This document shows positions 45,009 to 56,179 of a DNA stretch of 64,000 nt, piece by piece (position 1 is the stretch's first letter; each line of letters opens with the position of its first letter). The DNA comes from Lutraria lutraria (taxonomy: Eukaryota > Mollusca > Bivalvia > Venerida > Mactridae). The position numbers were made by a program, and so were the translations under genes. The stretch lies in NCBI GenBank assembly GCA_964023205.1, contig OZ026840.1, positions 29,392,064 through 29,456,063 of the forward strand, read 5' to 3'. The notes under the pieces are model-generated. The model saw only the letters and a program-made list of their open reading frames with translations. It was not told the DNA's origin and made no database searches.

Positions 45009-46505
45009 CAGGGATGTTTTTGGGGTGATTTTATAGCCGAAATTCGGTTATATTCCCAATGGAAAATAGTATCTTTTTTTCCTAATTCACAGATAAAAAT
45101 TCCCAATCCTTTAAAAACAAGATGTGTTTTATAAACACCATGCCCCCTCCGGTTGCCCTTTTTGAAAATGCACAGGTCCTGTAGAGATTGTCATGATGAA
45201 CCAAGATATGAAGTTCGATGATTGCAGCTAGGTGGTAGCGTTATGATTTAATAGGCAAGGTTAAATTTCGCTACAGGCAAACAAAGGGCCGTAAATCTGC
45301 TAAAAATGATCGAATCACAAAACCCTAACAATATGTACTGGTGAACATGGTGACAATAGTTCTACCAAAGTTGGGTAAAAATCCCTTGAGAAATACAGAA
45401 GAAGTTGCAAACAAAAGAGTATTTCTCTATATATTACATATGCACAAAATAAACAAAGGGCCATAATTCCGTCAAAATTTATCAATTCATAAAACCTTTC
45501 CAACATGCATTGGTATTTCGATAACAATAGTTCCATGGAAGTTTTACAAAAATCCCTTTAGAAAACAAGGAAACAAGAGTATTTTACTGTTACAAGCACA
45601 CAAAATAAACAAAGGGCCATAATTCCGTCAATATGATCGAATCCCAAAACCAGGAATATATGTGTGGGGGTTCTTGGTAACAACAAGTCTGCGGAAGTTT
45701 CGTCAAAATCCCATGAAAAATGTAGGAGTAGTATCCTAAAAGAAATTATTTCTCTATATATTACATATATATGCACAAAATAAACAAAGGGCCATAATTC
45801 TGTCAAAATTTATCGAATCATAAAACCTGAACAACATGCATTGGGTATCTCGATAACAATAGTTCCATGAAAGTTTTATCAAAATCCCTTGAGAAAACAA
45901 GGAAACAAAGAGTATTTCGCTGTTACAATCACACACACAAAAAAGGGCCATAATTCTGTCAAAAATGATCGAATCACAAAACCCGGAATATGTGTGGTGG
46001 TTCTTGGGTAACAACAAGTCTGTGAAAGTTTCGTCAAAATCCCATGAAAAATGTAGGAGTAGTATCCTAAAAAAAATGTCGAAACTTTTTTAAACACGAT
46101 GACCCTGTGACCTTGACCTACTGACCTGAAAAGGTTGTCATGAGGAACCTACATATGAAGTTTAATGGATGTAGGTGCAGGCGTTTTGATCTTATAGGCA
46201 AGGTTAAAGATTGGTACAAACAGACAGACAAACAGAGAGGCCAAAAACAATAAGCCCCCGATCTATCGATACGGGGGCATAAAAAAAAAATATATATATT
46301 TTTTAATACTGTTGTAAGTTCATTAACATCACTATTATAGTAAATACCTTTTTCTACTACTATTCTATGGAAGAATAAGTAGAATAAGTTGAACATTGCA
46401 AAATTTGTAGTTATACATTTTTTCCCAATTTTGATTAAAACACCGCGAAATTCACAATCCCAAGGGTATGGGTCATATTCCCAAAATACCGGGAAAAAAA
46501 TCTGT
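45009..46505 (+). repeat. Dispersed repeat F split by a hairpin-ended family C element
   Basis: Repeat F (intact at 5971-6242) is present as 45009-45111 and about 46300-46505. Between them is a 1.17-kb insert with head acaagatGTGTTTtataAACAC, tail GCCCCCGATctatcgatacGGGGGC then ATAAAA, and a core of ~150-180-bp units (gggccataattccgtcaaaa, tcgaatcacaaaaccc). Minus-strand frames at 45315-46534 lie in this DNA. Confidence 0.65.
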
Positions 46506-47092
46506 AAACAATAAATTTTTTTAAAACCTTGCATGATCTTAGCGTACGATAACAGAAAGATTTTAAGGAAAAAAAATTGGGGGTCACTGTGACTGATCTC
46601 GTTTTTGAGTTATCTGCCCTTGAATTTGATTTTTTCTCTTACTTTAGGTCATTTCAAGGACATATAATTCACCATAAAGGAAAGCAAGACCTTATCTATT
46701 TTCATTTTTATGTAGCTGAATTATTTTCGAACTGTAGCAAACGTCTTTAAGTGACTCTCAACTGGATGATGCAAAACACCAAATTTCTAAGCTCTAGGCC
46801 TGGTGGTTTCGGACAAGAAGATTTTTAAAGTTTTCTTATATACTGTAAGCCCTTGGTAAAATCAAGTAAACCCTGATGAAGAATTCATTTTGACCCCAGA
46901 GTAATGATTTGAACTAACAAGGAAGATGTCCACTACACCCTAAATATCTAAGCTCTTAGCAATGAGGTATCGGACAAGAAGATTTCCAAAGAGTATTTTT
47001 CAAAGTAGTTTGGTATCAAAAAACATCCAGGTAATTTTGTTTTGTTTACATCGAGATTTTCGGCCCTTTTCAAAGTCAGAGTTATATGACTG

Positions 47093-47272
47093 CAGGGTTC
47101 TCAATAAGTTTGTGGCCAACAGGCCCAAAAGCTCGACTAACAGGCCTGCAAGGGGGGGGGGGGTCCGGGCATTTTCTAGCAATATTTTATAAACTTGTGA
47201 GATTCCTAACTGGCCCAAACACATTTCTAAGTGGCTAAATTGGCCTGCAGTCTGTTGTTATTGAGAACCCTG
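47093..47272. mobile_element. Short hAT-like MITE
   Basis: Perfect 15-bp inverted ends, cagggttctcaataa and ttattgagaaccctg. The 8-bp flanks tatgactg and tatgaagc agree in 5 or 6 of 8 positions. It contains a G12 run. The length of 180 bp and the CAGGG start fit hAT-derived MITEs. Confidence 0.6.
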
Positions 47273-47920
47273 TATGAAGCAGACAGTAGTTCCTGGGAAA
47301 AACCAGTACTAGATAGGGCTGAGTACTGGTTCACGTATCATATCGAATACCGGTATATAGGGTTCGGTTGATATATCGTATCAAACGTTAACGTATCGAA
47401 CAAATATCGATCAAAACAAAAAAATAATTTTAAAAACATGTTTTGGACAGTGTTTTGTGAATTTTCGTCAAATAAAACATTGTGACACATATATCAAACC
47501 TATCTGCTGTCAACCACAAGAAGAAAATAGTTTTTATTGCAGTTCAGCATGTGTGTTTGGCATGCCTGCTGAATTAACGTTAGGTACCTTCCATTATTAT
47601 TAAGTATATAAGTAGCATTTGCAGCCAAACTTTTAGTTTGTGTCAAGTACCTGTGCCAGTACAGTCAATGTTTTTCAGTATTTCTGATTTTATTTCAATA
47701 CAGAACATCAAATGATATATCGGATATCGATCATTCTGTATCTATACAAAAATCGTATCAATAATTTTTATCGATACTCAGCCTTGGTACTAGACTGTCT
47801 ACTTTCTCACATAAAGAGACATGGTTGGTAGCTTGGCTCGAACCTACGACCCTCTATCAGTGAGAGGTTACGATGATTTGAAGTCTGTGACCTTAACCAC
47901 TCAACCACGGAGGCGGGTCA
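47273..47920 (-). repeat. tRNA-derived SINE interrupted by a hAT MITE
   Basis: Same SINE family as 34640-34785. The reverse complement has cgtggttgagtggttaaggt, gacttcaaatcat and gtaggttcgagcc. Bases 47314-47786 are inserted into its tail. The right edge of the SINE is followed by another repeat (cagacggatggacagatg tail, 47925-48030). Confidence 0.6.
47314..47786. mobile_element. hAT-type MITE with exact 8-bp target duplication
   Basis: Inverted ends tagggctgagtac and (reverse complement of the right end) caaggctgagtat. It is flanked by gtactaga on both sides (47306-47313 and 47787-47794). The interior is AT-rich with many atatcg/tatcgat words. No coding capacity. Confidence 0.8.
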
Positions 47921-48030
47921 TATCCATGTAAAGTTTCACTAAATTGGCCAACTGCTTAAGAAGGAGATGTTGTTTAAAGCAATCGTTGACACACAGACGG
48001 ATGGACAGATGCACATATGACAGACATCAT

Positions 48031-49730
48031 GTGATCACAATAGCAAACCATGAGCATTTCGTTCTCTGGTAAGCTAATAACAAATAAACTGGTCCGATTG
48101 TAATAATGGTTTAGTCAAATAGTAAATTACCTTTCATCATACATGTAGTTCAATCAATTGATAAGCTTTGTCCACACAAAATGAGCTGAAATTAAGCAAT
48201 AGAGGGAATCATATGAACAATTTTTAACAATTTCAATGAACACTAGTCCTCAATACTCATTTTTGGGATGCAAAAGACCATGTTCAAAGTGGACATGATT
48301 ACATCAAAATACATCAGTATACATCCCTCCTAGGGCTGTAGTATACCGGGTATATCGTGGTATTTGCCAGAAAAAAATCGTATTGCGATACAGCAATGGC
48401 GTAACGGTTTTTCGTTTGTATTAATGTCAAGGCATATATATGCCACAATCATGACACTGTCAATACAAGACACAGAAAGATAAAAGTTTCAAAGAGTTCT
48501 AAATGACAACAAATAATTGGGATTCTCAAACCTGGGTTTCCTCATGATGTTTGTAGCACTACAAATTACAATCCAAAAATCACTTCTGATTGGTTGATGA
48601 AAAAATGTGTGTGTTGTCACAGGTCTATGTGCACAATGCCACAATTCGTATCCCAACTGGTACACATAAGTCTCAGCCAGAAATCCTCACTGCCCACCAA
48701 TCTGTCACCCTCTAAATTGTACAAAAGAACCCAAGGGTATAACATGTGGGTATATTTAGGGATAATGAAATGAATGAAGACAACACACTATGAAGACAAT
48801 GTTTACTACATAGTACCTCAAGCATCTGTACTTTACTTACCAGATACTTTGAAAAGAAGTATGAATATGACATAAGGTAATCTAAAATATTAATAAGACA
48901 TGCAAAAGACTAGTCTAGATATCTTAGTTAGTATTGTCAAGTTAATTTTTCTTCTTTTTTTTGGTCATACTGATGCTGTGATGGACCCATTCTGGGATTC
49001 CTTATAATGGCATTAATTAGGTAACACATTTTCAAATTTATGACCTAAAGTTTTTCTAAAATTAAACTATTAAACAATATGTCAGAAATTTCTACATCAT
49101 GTATCAATTGTATGTTTTTAATTAGATAAATAATGAAGCATATTCATGATAGTATTATATATTTGGTTACTATTTGGTATAACACAAATTTATAGTACAA
49201 TGTATAAGAAGGTATAGCAGCTCACACACCGACAGCAAGGAAAAAATAAAGCCATTAAACATTAACAAAATTTCTGTTTCACATGTACTACAAATAAGAC
49301 AGATGGCAGCTGTCCTATTTTCTTAATAAGTTAATTATTATATTACAGGAAAAATATGAACTCGCGAAAATATATTACAAACAGAAATTGGTTATGACCG
49401 TACAGCAAAAGTTTCTGATGTTATAATGATGCTCATCATTTAGTTTTAACAGAAATTGAACTTCAGATGAGATAGAGCTCACAATGACCTGTCTTAGAAT
49501 AAAAAAATCATCATTCGTAGATAGAGCAACACTAACCAGCTAGATTATGTAGAATCACAAGCCTTATTCGGGTCAAAGTCCTCATAATTTATGCATATAG
49601 GGCCTAATTAAAAAAATTGTAAAAGAATAAGAAATGCATTCATTACACAGCATATCTCAAACTATCCAGTAAATGCTTGTACATTGTAAACCTTTAAAGA
49701 ATTCCTCATACTCCTAAGATTATTTCCGTC
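48031..49730. other. Noncoding intergenic DNA
   Basis: AT-rich. A hAT-like terminus may start at 48332 (agggctgtagtataccgggt), but no partner is evident. One splice-bounded frame on the plus strand (from 48623, about 30 codons) is noted among the rejected items. Confidence 0.4.
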
Positions 49731-49738
49731 AGCTGCTT

Positions 49739-49990
49739 TCAAAATGGCGGCTTTCCAACTTTCTCTCCGGTAGCATATATGACGTCATGCTTTGTCCGAG
49801 ATACTCCGATTTTATATTCCAAATATGGTCTGCCCAGCATAGACTATCCTTCATGTGTTAAGTCGACGTTTCTTTAACAAACGGAGAAATATTGACTATC
49901 AAATCGAATGGACAAGTTAAATAATCTATTAACCATCTTAATACTCCAATAATCCTCACCACCCTCGGATAAAAAAAGAAAATGGCGGCA
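49739..49990. promoter_or_regulatory. Promoter-like region: YY1 sites and a CRE
   Basis: Two AAAATGGCGGC words (49741-49751 and about 49979-49989) match the YY1 activator site found at metazoan transcription starts. A perfect CRE palindrome TGACGTCA lies at 49780-49787. GC content rises locally. It sits between the minus-strand reductase remnant and the plus-strand gene at 50.36 kb, so it may be or have been bidirectional. Confidence 0.4.
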
Positions 49991-50194
49991 TTTAAAGAGC
50001 ACCTGCTTTCGAACCTTTTGCAATAGACAATAGAGAATAGTTCACTAAAATTGTTCCAAAATAAAGTAATAGTATTTTTTATTGGTTTTTCTGTTTATTG
50101 AAGAAAAGTGAGCTATATTTGTCTTTTTATGATGCATATTTTCATTTGACAGTTGCGAGCGCGTTATTTACAAACTAAGCATCGGTGTGCGTGC

Positions 50195-50230
50195 AGTGAT
50201 GACGTCACACGAACTCGCGCATGCGTACGA
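50195..50230. promoter_or_regulatory. CRE and NRF-1 sites upstream of the small gene
   Basis: TGACGTCA at 50200-50207 and CGCGCATGCG (NRF-1-like) at 50216-50225, about 140 bp before the first ATG of the gene at 50359. These are typical of TATA-less promoters of broadly expressed animal genes. Confidence 0.45.
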
Positions 50231-50358
50231 ATGAGCGTAAACAAAAAGGTTCGAAAGGAGGTGGGTTTCGAGAATAGGTGCTTAGACGAAACTACACTCA
50301 TGCACCGTGGATCATGTTATAATTATAGTTTGACACTATGATCATTTAATTTAAGTGT

Positions 50359-51248
50359 ATGCTGCCATGTTTAATAGGAAAAACGGAAATTCCGACACCA
50401 AAGTTTACAGAAGACGAAGAAACAGCTGACAATGTAAAGGATGACCTAGAAAGATCAGTGAAAGAGAAAACTGTAACCCTCACTGATGAGTGGTGTAATA
50501 TTGTCAAGGCATTACTGGGAGAGTTTAAAGATGTTGCTATAGAATCATGGAGGTTGTTCTTACTCGAAAAGATTGTCAGAGAGGAAACACTGGAACCGGT
50601 AAGTCTACAGTGGATATGACTAAATAACGAATATGAATCCAGCACGGTTTCTATCGTAAGATTAGCATGCGTTATTATATAAGTATAGTTATGTCTTTTT
50701 TATATCTACAGTCTTACATTTATTCATTATGAAAAAATGTAATACCGAGGCATCGTCAAACCTGTGAACAAAGGTCACCATTGACAAGAACATAATATGA
50801 CATTTATGGTCAGGGGACTTTCATTTAGAGGTCGTTTTATTCAAATAATCGGTGACTGTTTTTTTGATTATGTCATTGATTCATAGGGTGGTCTTTATTC
50901 GGAGATGGCTAACACAGTTTTGACTTCATATCACGTGATTCGTCGATGCTTAACAAGTTAACAAGGCTTTTAATACCCGGACAACATTTGGTTACTAATA
51001 TTTTTTAGATATCATGATTGAATCTATTTCAGTTGGAAGAAGAGATGTACAAGATAGCCTACGATAGAATATACAGCACAATAAATGACGGCATCACAGC
51101 TTTAATACAAGGTTGTAAAATTGATGAACTCTTTGGTTGTATTTTGAATACTGTTGCCGTTCTTAACACATTCGATACCTTCTGTGAGGTTTCTGTTGTA
51201 GACATGCTGAGGAAAAAGTCTTTAAAAAGTGTCCGTTTGTATGTGTGA
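50359..51248 (+). CDS. Small two-exon gene, unrecognised
   Basis: Exon 50359-50598 (donor ccg/gtaagt, phase 0) joins exon 51033-51248 (acceptor tctatttcag), giving about 152 residues. The first part is acidic and charged (EDEETADNVKDDLERS), then comes WCNIVKALLGEFKDVAIESW. The second exon is amphipathic (EEEMYKIAYDRIYSTINDGI, ALIQGCKIDELFGCILNTVA), ending LKSVRLYV-TGA. I recognise no domain; it looks like an all-alpha soluble protein. The ATG is uncertain, because tgtttaatag just after it could also be an acceptor, so an upstream exon is possible. The CRE/NRF-1 sites upstream support a real promoter. Confidence 0.5.
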
Positions 51249-51301
51249 ATCTACAGACAATATAGTTAGTGTTGCATCGTTTAATTTATTATGTCTTTGT
51301 T

Positions 51302-51683
51302 GGCATTGACTTAATACTAAGTATAAACTTGGCATTGACTTAACACTAAGTATAAAGTCGGAATTGACTTAACACTAAGTATAAAGTTGACATTGACTCA
51401 ACACTAAGTATAAAGTTGACATTGACTTAATACTAAGTATACAATTGGCATTGACTTAATTAATACTAAGTATAAAGTTGACATTGACTTATCACTAAGT
51501 ATTAAGTTAACATTGACTTAACACTAAGTATAAAGTTGTCATTGACTTAATACTAAGTATTAAGTTGGCATTGACTTAATACTAAGTATAAAATTGGCAT
51601 TGCCTTATTACTAAGAATAAAGTTGGCATTGACTGAATACTAAGTATAAAGTTGGCATTGACTTAATACTAAATATAAAGGTA
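51302..51683 (+). repeat. 29-bp minisatellite, about 13 copies
   Basis: Unit ttggcattgacttaatacta+agtataaag, with c/t and a few base variants, and one unit with a taat insertion. It lies just downstream of the small gene's stop. Confidence 0.85.
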
Positions 51684-51894
51684 TTAAGCATATAAGTTCA
51701 GGGAGTCTGTTTAAAACGTCGAACGAGTCTGTGTTTAACACCGATGTTTCGGTTATATACAGTGGTCGGTTCACCCAAGCAACTTTTCATAGCTGTATTA
51801 TAACCAATATTATTTACTGTCAACAAAGGAACCAGCAACTTCTCCACATAATTATGAAGAATGGTCAGCATTTTGTGAAATTTTCATAGAAGGG

Positions 51895-51992
51895 TATATA
51901 ACCTACCGCGACATGGATTTGATACCGGATGGCCGGGTTACTAATCCAGAACACTAACCACTGGATTACAGCCGAGGCCAGTGATCCTAGAG
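51895..51992 (-). repeat. tRNA-like SINE head
   Basis: The reverse complement reads ctgtaatccagtggttagtg, ttctggattagtaacccggc and ggtatcaaatcc, a tRNA-like A/B-box arrangement without a foldable acceptor stem. Confidence 0.45.
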
Positions 51993-52548
51993 ATGTAACC
52001 ATAGAGTGGAAGTATCATAGAATATCTCCAACCAAATTCCAATATAAGCCTATTCATTATTATACTGTTTGTAAATATAATGTATCCACGGTAAAATAGA
52101 TTAGACTATTTCTACTTTGCAGTGACTTTATAGTTAGAAGAACGCCAGTCAATTAGTATACTTGATGTCCGTGAAATATTATTATCCTGACCTACTGGTA
52201 AGTTCAGATTCTAACATAATCGTAAAATAATCTTACATTGATTCCATGAGCCGATCAAAGCACTAACACTCCTCATGGAAACAGAGCGTACATACTTACA
52301 CGGAAACATGTACGGGGAACCAGTTAAACATTTACATGGCTGGTGAAGAAAACGTAGTACTTCGGTCCGCATCATAATTCATGTGCGTCAAGCGAGAACT
52401 GATAATTTAAAACAAACTGTCGACACAGTAAATGTCACATTTTGTACGTATTACCACAATTCGGCCATTTTCACGGTTATGATTGTACTATCAAATGAAT
52501 AGACTTTCCATTTTGTATGTAATCACGAATCCCCTTCAATGTTTACAG

Positions 52549-53909
52549 CAACATCGAAATAGTTTGCTAACCCCTGTGGCTTATTTCGAAAACCCCGATG
52601 TAAAAGAATTGAAAAAGGGGCAACACTATAGGGGCTACAGACAGTGGAACCTAGCGGGAAGCAACGACAACTTACTTGCAGATGACATCTTATGTGGTAA
52701 GCTTAGATTTTCCGAAACAAATACATGTATTTATCTTTCTATCTCTTATGTGGCCAGCTTAGATGTTTCAGAAAAAATCAGTCTATCTTTCATCTCGTAC
52801 TCTCTATCTCCTTCAGTTTTTTGTTGTCAACGAAATAAGCGTCGGTTTGACAGTCAATATGTTTATAAACACGACTTAAGTACTTTAAATATATATGAAT
52901 GTATATGATAATCTTAATAGAAAGAATATCTCAAAATGATAACCTCCCTTTGGTGTTTTATATTTAGGCTTACACTATTTAACGAATTGTTCATGTTTCT
53001 CAAAAAAGAGATTGGATTATCTGAAAGCAACTTCTGAATTATTCTAGAGTAAAGAAGCGTAAATAATGAGTTTAATATGGAAGCAAATTGTTTGCAGATT
53101 TCCCAAGGGAAAATATTTATGTGACAGCAAACGAGAAGGTAAAGGGACTGAGCCAGGGAGAATTGAAATTAAAGAAAGGTAAGCTAGTATTGTTGAATAC
53201 AAGTCTTTATGTATATATGTAGTAATTTATAGTTCTATGGAAAATTGGCAACTATTGTCAGTGTTTCGTCATATGTGAAGAAGTTATCGGCTCTATGTTG
53301 AAGGTTAAGTTAATACTGGTAAGAATACTATCTAGCATAACTGGTTAAGTGAACCAAATTTGGATGAACCAACCATTGTGTATAACTGAAAAACGGCGTT
53401 AAATCCACTGGATTAAAAATTATGGCATGCTTTTGGACAAACGATTTAAATTTGAAAATGTCATACTTTGATAGGTTACATGTGTTAAGTAACCTTTTGG
53501 ACGTATCTGACCTCGTATCTTTCCTTAATTAAGGGCCGTAGCCCAATAATTTTGACTATAATGTTTTTAATATGAGGTTATAACTTATTATATCGCCCCC
53601 TCCACATTCTGAGACAAAATCTTAAATTAGTCCCCCAATAATGACTGTAATGCAGTTTTTAAAAGGGGCTTGATTCTTTAATTTACTCCCCATTACAGTT
53701 GCAAGAAAAAATCTAAGATTAGCCCCTGCGCCAAATCTAAAATCGCATACTACGGGCCTGTATTTACTTGTATTTCTCCCTCTCTTCAAGGTATGAAGAT
53801 AAAACAGAAGCTTGTATCATGCGATGGGAAAACAGGATTTGGGTGGACAAGACATTTCAGAGGTGGACCAAAAACATACGGGTTTTATCCCACCAAAGCA
53901 ACAACATGA
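52549..53909 (+). CDS. Last three exons of an unrecognised gene
   Basis: Exons 52549-52696 (acceptor aatgtttacag, donor gtg/gtaagc), 53098-53178 (acceptor tttgcag, donor aaag/gtaagc) and 53791-53909 (acceptor ctcttcaag, stop TGA 53907-53909). Phases 0/1, 1/1 and 1 join to about 115 residues. Readable pieces are TPVAYFENPDVKELKKGQHY, GYRQWNLAGSNDNLLADD, FPRENIYVTANEKVKGLSQG, and MKIKQKLVSCDGKTGFGWTR followed by HFRGGPKTYGF. I do not recognise the family. The 5' end is missing; it may start upstream of 52.5 kb or be a downstream part of the gene at 50.36 kb, whose second exon ends in a stop in my model. Confidence 0.5.
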
Positions 53910-53914
53910 AACAA

Positions 53915-53920
53915 AATAAA
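53915..53920 (+). terminator. Poly(A) signal AATAAA
   Basis: AATAAA six bases after the stop of the preceding gene. It is unusually close, but the next ones are farther into AT-rich DNA. Confidence 0.4.
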
Positions 53921-54885
53921 TGCATACATTTAAATTTCTACATACAAATATATTTTCTGCTAGTAACATTTTACTACAATTATCAGCATTGGCTTGTGTT
54001 ATTTTTAATTTTATATACGCACGTCTTGAAAGGACGTATTTTGGGACAATAATTGCCTGAAGTTGAACAAGAAAAACTATAACAAAACGTTATAGGTAGA
54101 CGAATTACAAGAAGCGTAATGGTTTGTTTTTTGTATAAAGTTGTTTTTTTCATAAAAGATAATGACTGTATATTTTATTCAATCCTCCATTAAGGTGAGT
54201 ATAAACTATTTATATGATATGAGTAATACACAATATAATGACAATCATGAGTATTCGACAAATGAATCAATGCATGTATATAGTTCACTTGCAAAAATAG
54301 TATCATACCCTACATCAATCAAATAGAATCAACCCTAAATGTTAACGTATTCACCATAAATCTGAGCACTATCATACAACCACATTGAACTTCAAATAGC
54401 CACACAACAACTTATTAAAGGCAATGCCTTCATGCTTTACTTACCTGTCAACTATTAATAGATTCAGTCATCACCATTAGCCAATCAAATGGCCAGGATT
54501 AGCCTAACTAGTAATAGACACTACACTATATACTCACGAAAAGCTATAATAAACTAATACCCATAAGCTTAATTCGTCTTGAAAAATCAATTCAATCTTC
54601 CGATCTTCACCAACTTTTTTTTTGAAATCAATTTATTCATCCCGTCACTCCGCAACATGACCATTATGGGTCGAAGCAATTCCCACAATAATTTTAGTGT
54701 ATTTTTCAACGTGTAAGTATGTTGGGTATACCAAAATATTAAATCATATTATATCTAAATATGGCCGGTGCAGAAACCTCATGTGGATTCTTTTTTGGTG
54801 GGTCCCTTATGTAATAGCTGTTCAATGTATTTAAAGAGCGTTTTTCGTCTGTTGCGGACAGGTTTCTGTTGTTCACGGGTGCCTG
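53921..54885. other. Noncoding, nothing recognised
   Basis: AT-rich DNA without splice-bounded frames or repeats that I can see. Confidence 0.4.
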
Positions 54886-54897
54886 CTTGCACTAGTT

Positions 54898-54985
54898 ATC
54901 AGGGGGTAAGGGTTCCTTGGTGGATGGGGGGGGGGGGGGTTAAGGGTCCCTGGGGGAGGGGGTAAGGGTCCCTGGAGGAAGGCGT
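54898..54985 (+). repeat. G-rich tandem words with G14 run
   Basis: Three to four copies of gggtaagggtccctgg(t/a)gga and a run of about 14 G. It is quadruplex-prone on the plus strand. Confidence 0.6.
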
Positions 54986-54989
54986 GTCT

Positions 54990-56030
54990 CTGATACGTTA
55001 ACATTATTTAATATTCTAGACGATATTTATAAAATCCATGCACATATTCTACAATCATGGTACGGCTTACGGAATTACAATGAGGGTCACGGTATAGCGT
55101 TGCTAATGCAAGGCCAAATACAACAACAGGTTGCTAGAGGATTGGCATTAGTGTTTCTCAGATGAGTCATGCAAAAGGGATAGAAGAAATCATTATTTCA
55201 AAAATCATAAAAAACTACATCATTAGAAAGATAAAACAGTTATCCGATTTTTGTGTGACCTAAAAAACACACCAGAGATGTTCTAGGTAATAGGGGACAT
55301 TACCAGGACCCCCATTAAGTGACACCTGGACCTCCCTAGGGTGCCTCGGCTTAAATTTGTTTCTGGCTATACGTCACTGGAGAAAATTGTTCTTGAATGA
55401 ATATGATTCAGTGTTGACATCCCTTTGCAATGGAATTCATGAAAATATATTTTATTCTTGAAATATTCTTGTATACTTCATAAATAGTTCATGAAATATG
55501 AACTACTATTTGACTGGGCATTGGTTTACGTTGGTGTGCTGATAAGTATATGCATTTGTAATTATCAAGACAAAAATAAAATTTAATCAGATTTACATTT
55601 TATTGCACAAGAATTCGTACTCAACATATCATTGTGTCATAACGTATATAATAATACGAAGGGTGGTCATAATATCTGAGAACTCAATTTCAACCATATG
55701 TGAATACTTTCTATTCCTTTTCAAAGTAGACCCCGTGTGACGTACAATGCACTGTGTTGTTGCTTCTCAGGTGTGACGTAGGCCGTCACGTGACAACACT
55801 CTCAACGCCGCCGTAAAAGCTCTACCAAGCTCCTCCCGTGACTCAAAAATATGACCCGCAACAGATGTTTAACACTTGGAAAGAGAAAGACATGGGCCAC
55901 GCTTTACTATAAATACACCTTTATAGATTGTCAAAGAAAATATGGCGAAAGTTCTCGCATATACTGATCACCACTTGTACGTATGTATTCCTTTTTTATA
56001 ACAAATTGTGAAGAAGAATTTCCTAAGATA
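54990..56030. other. Noncoding
   Basis: At 55654-55780 there is a stretch (acgaagggtggtcataatat; ttttcaaagtagaccccgtg) that resembles mariner-derived sequence, but I cannot confirm ends. Otherwise nothing seen. Confidence 0.3.
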
Positions 56031-56035
56031 TAGAG

Positions 56036-56175
56036 AAACTCGGGTCACTGTCCGGTGAGAACAATGTTATCAGGCGAGGTGATATCGTCCAGGGTGGCGA
56101 GCTTTAGCGAGTCACCCTGGACGATATCGCCGAGTCTGATAACATTGTTCTCACCGGACAGTGACCCGAGTTTCT
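56036..56175. repeat. Near-perfect 140-bp palindrome
   Basis: Two ~69-bp arms (56036-56104 and 56107-56175) are inverted copies with a few mismatches near the centre. The outer end reads aaactcgggtcactgtccgg, and the centre is gcgagctttagcgag. A smaller palindrome (gacctgagaacac..gttctcaggtc) lies at 56519-56548. It is cruciform-prone and probably a foldback transposon end. Confidence 0.85.
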
Positions 56176-56179
56176 ATTT

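Noticed and set aside
45315..46534. Several Phe/Tyr/Cys-rich minus-strand frames
   Set aside because: Overlapping frames in a tandem-core repeat (family C) with no splice signals.
48623..48716. Splice-bounded 30-codon plus-strand frame (VYVHNATIRIPTGTHKSQ...)
   Set aside because: A single short frame after a gtcacag acceptor, with no partner exon found and no recognised motif.
54768..54965. 65-codon open frame
   Set aside because: Ends in a G-rich tandem repeat; no homology or splice support.
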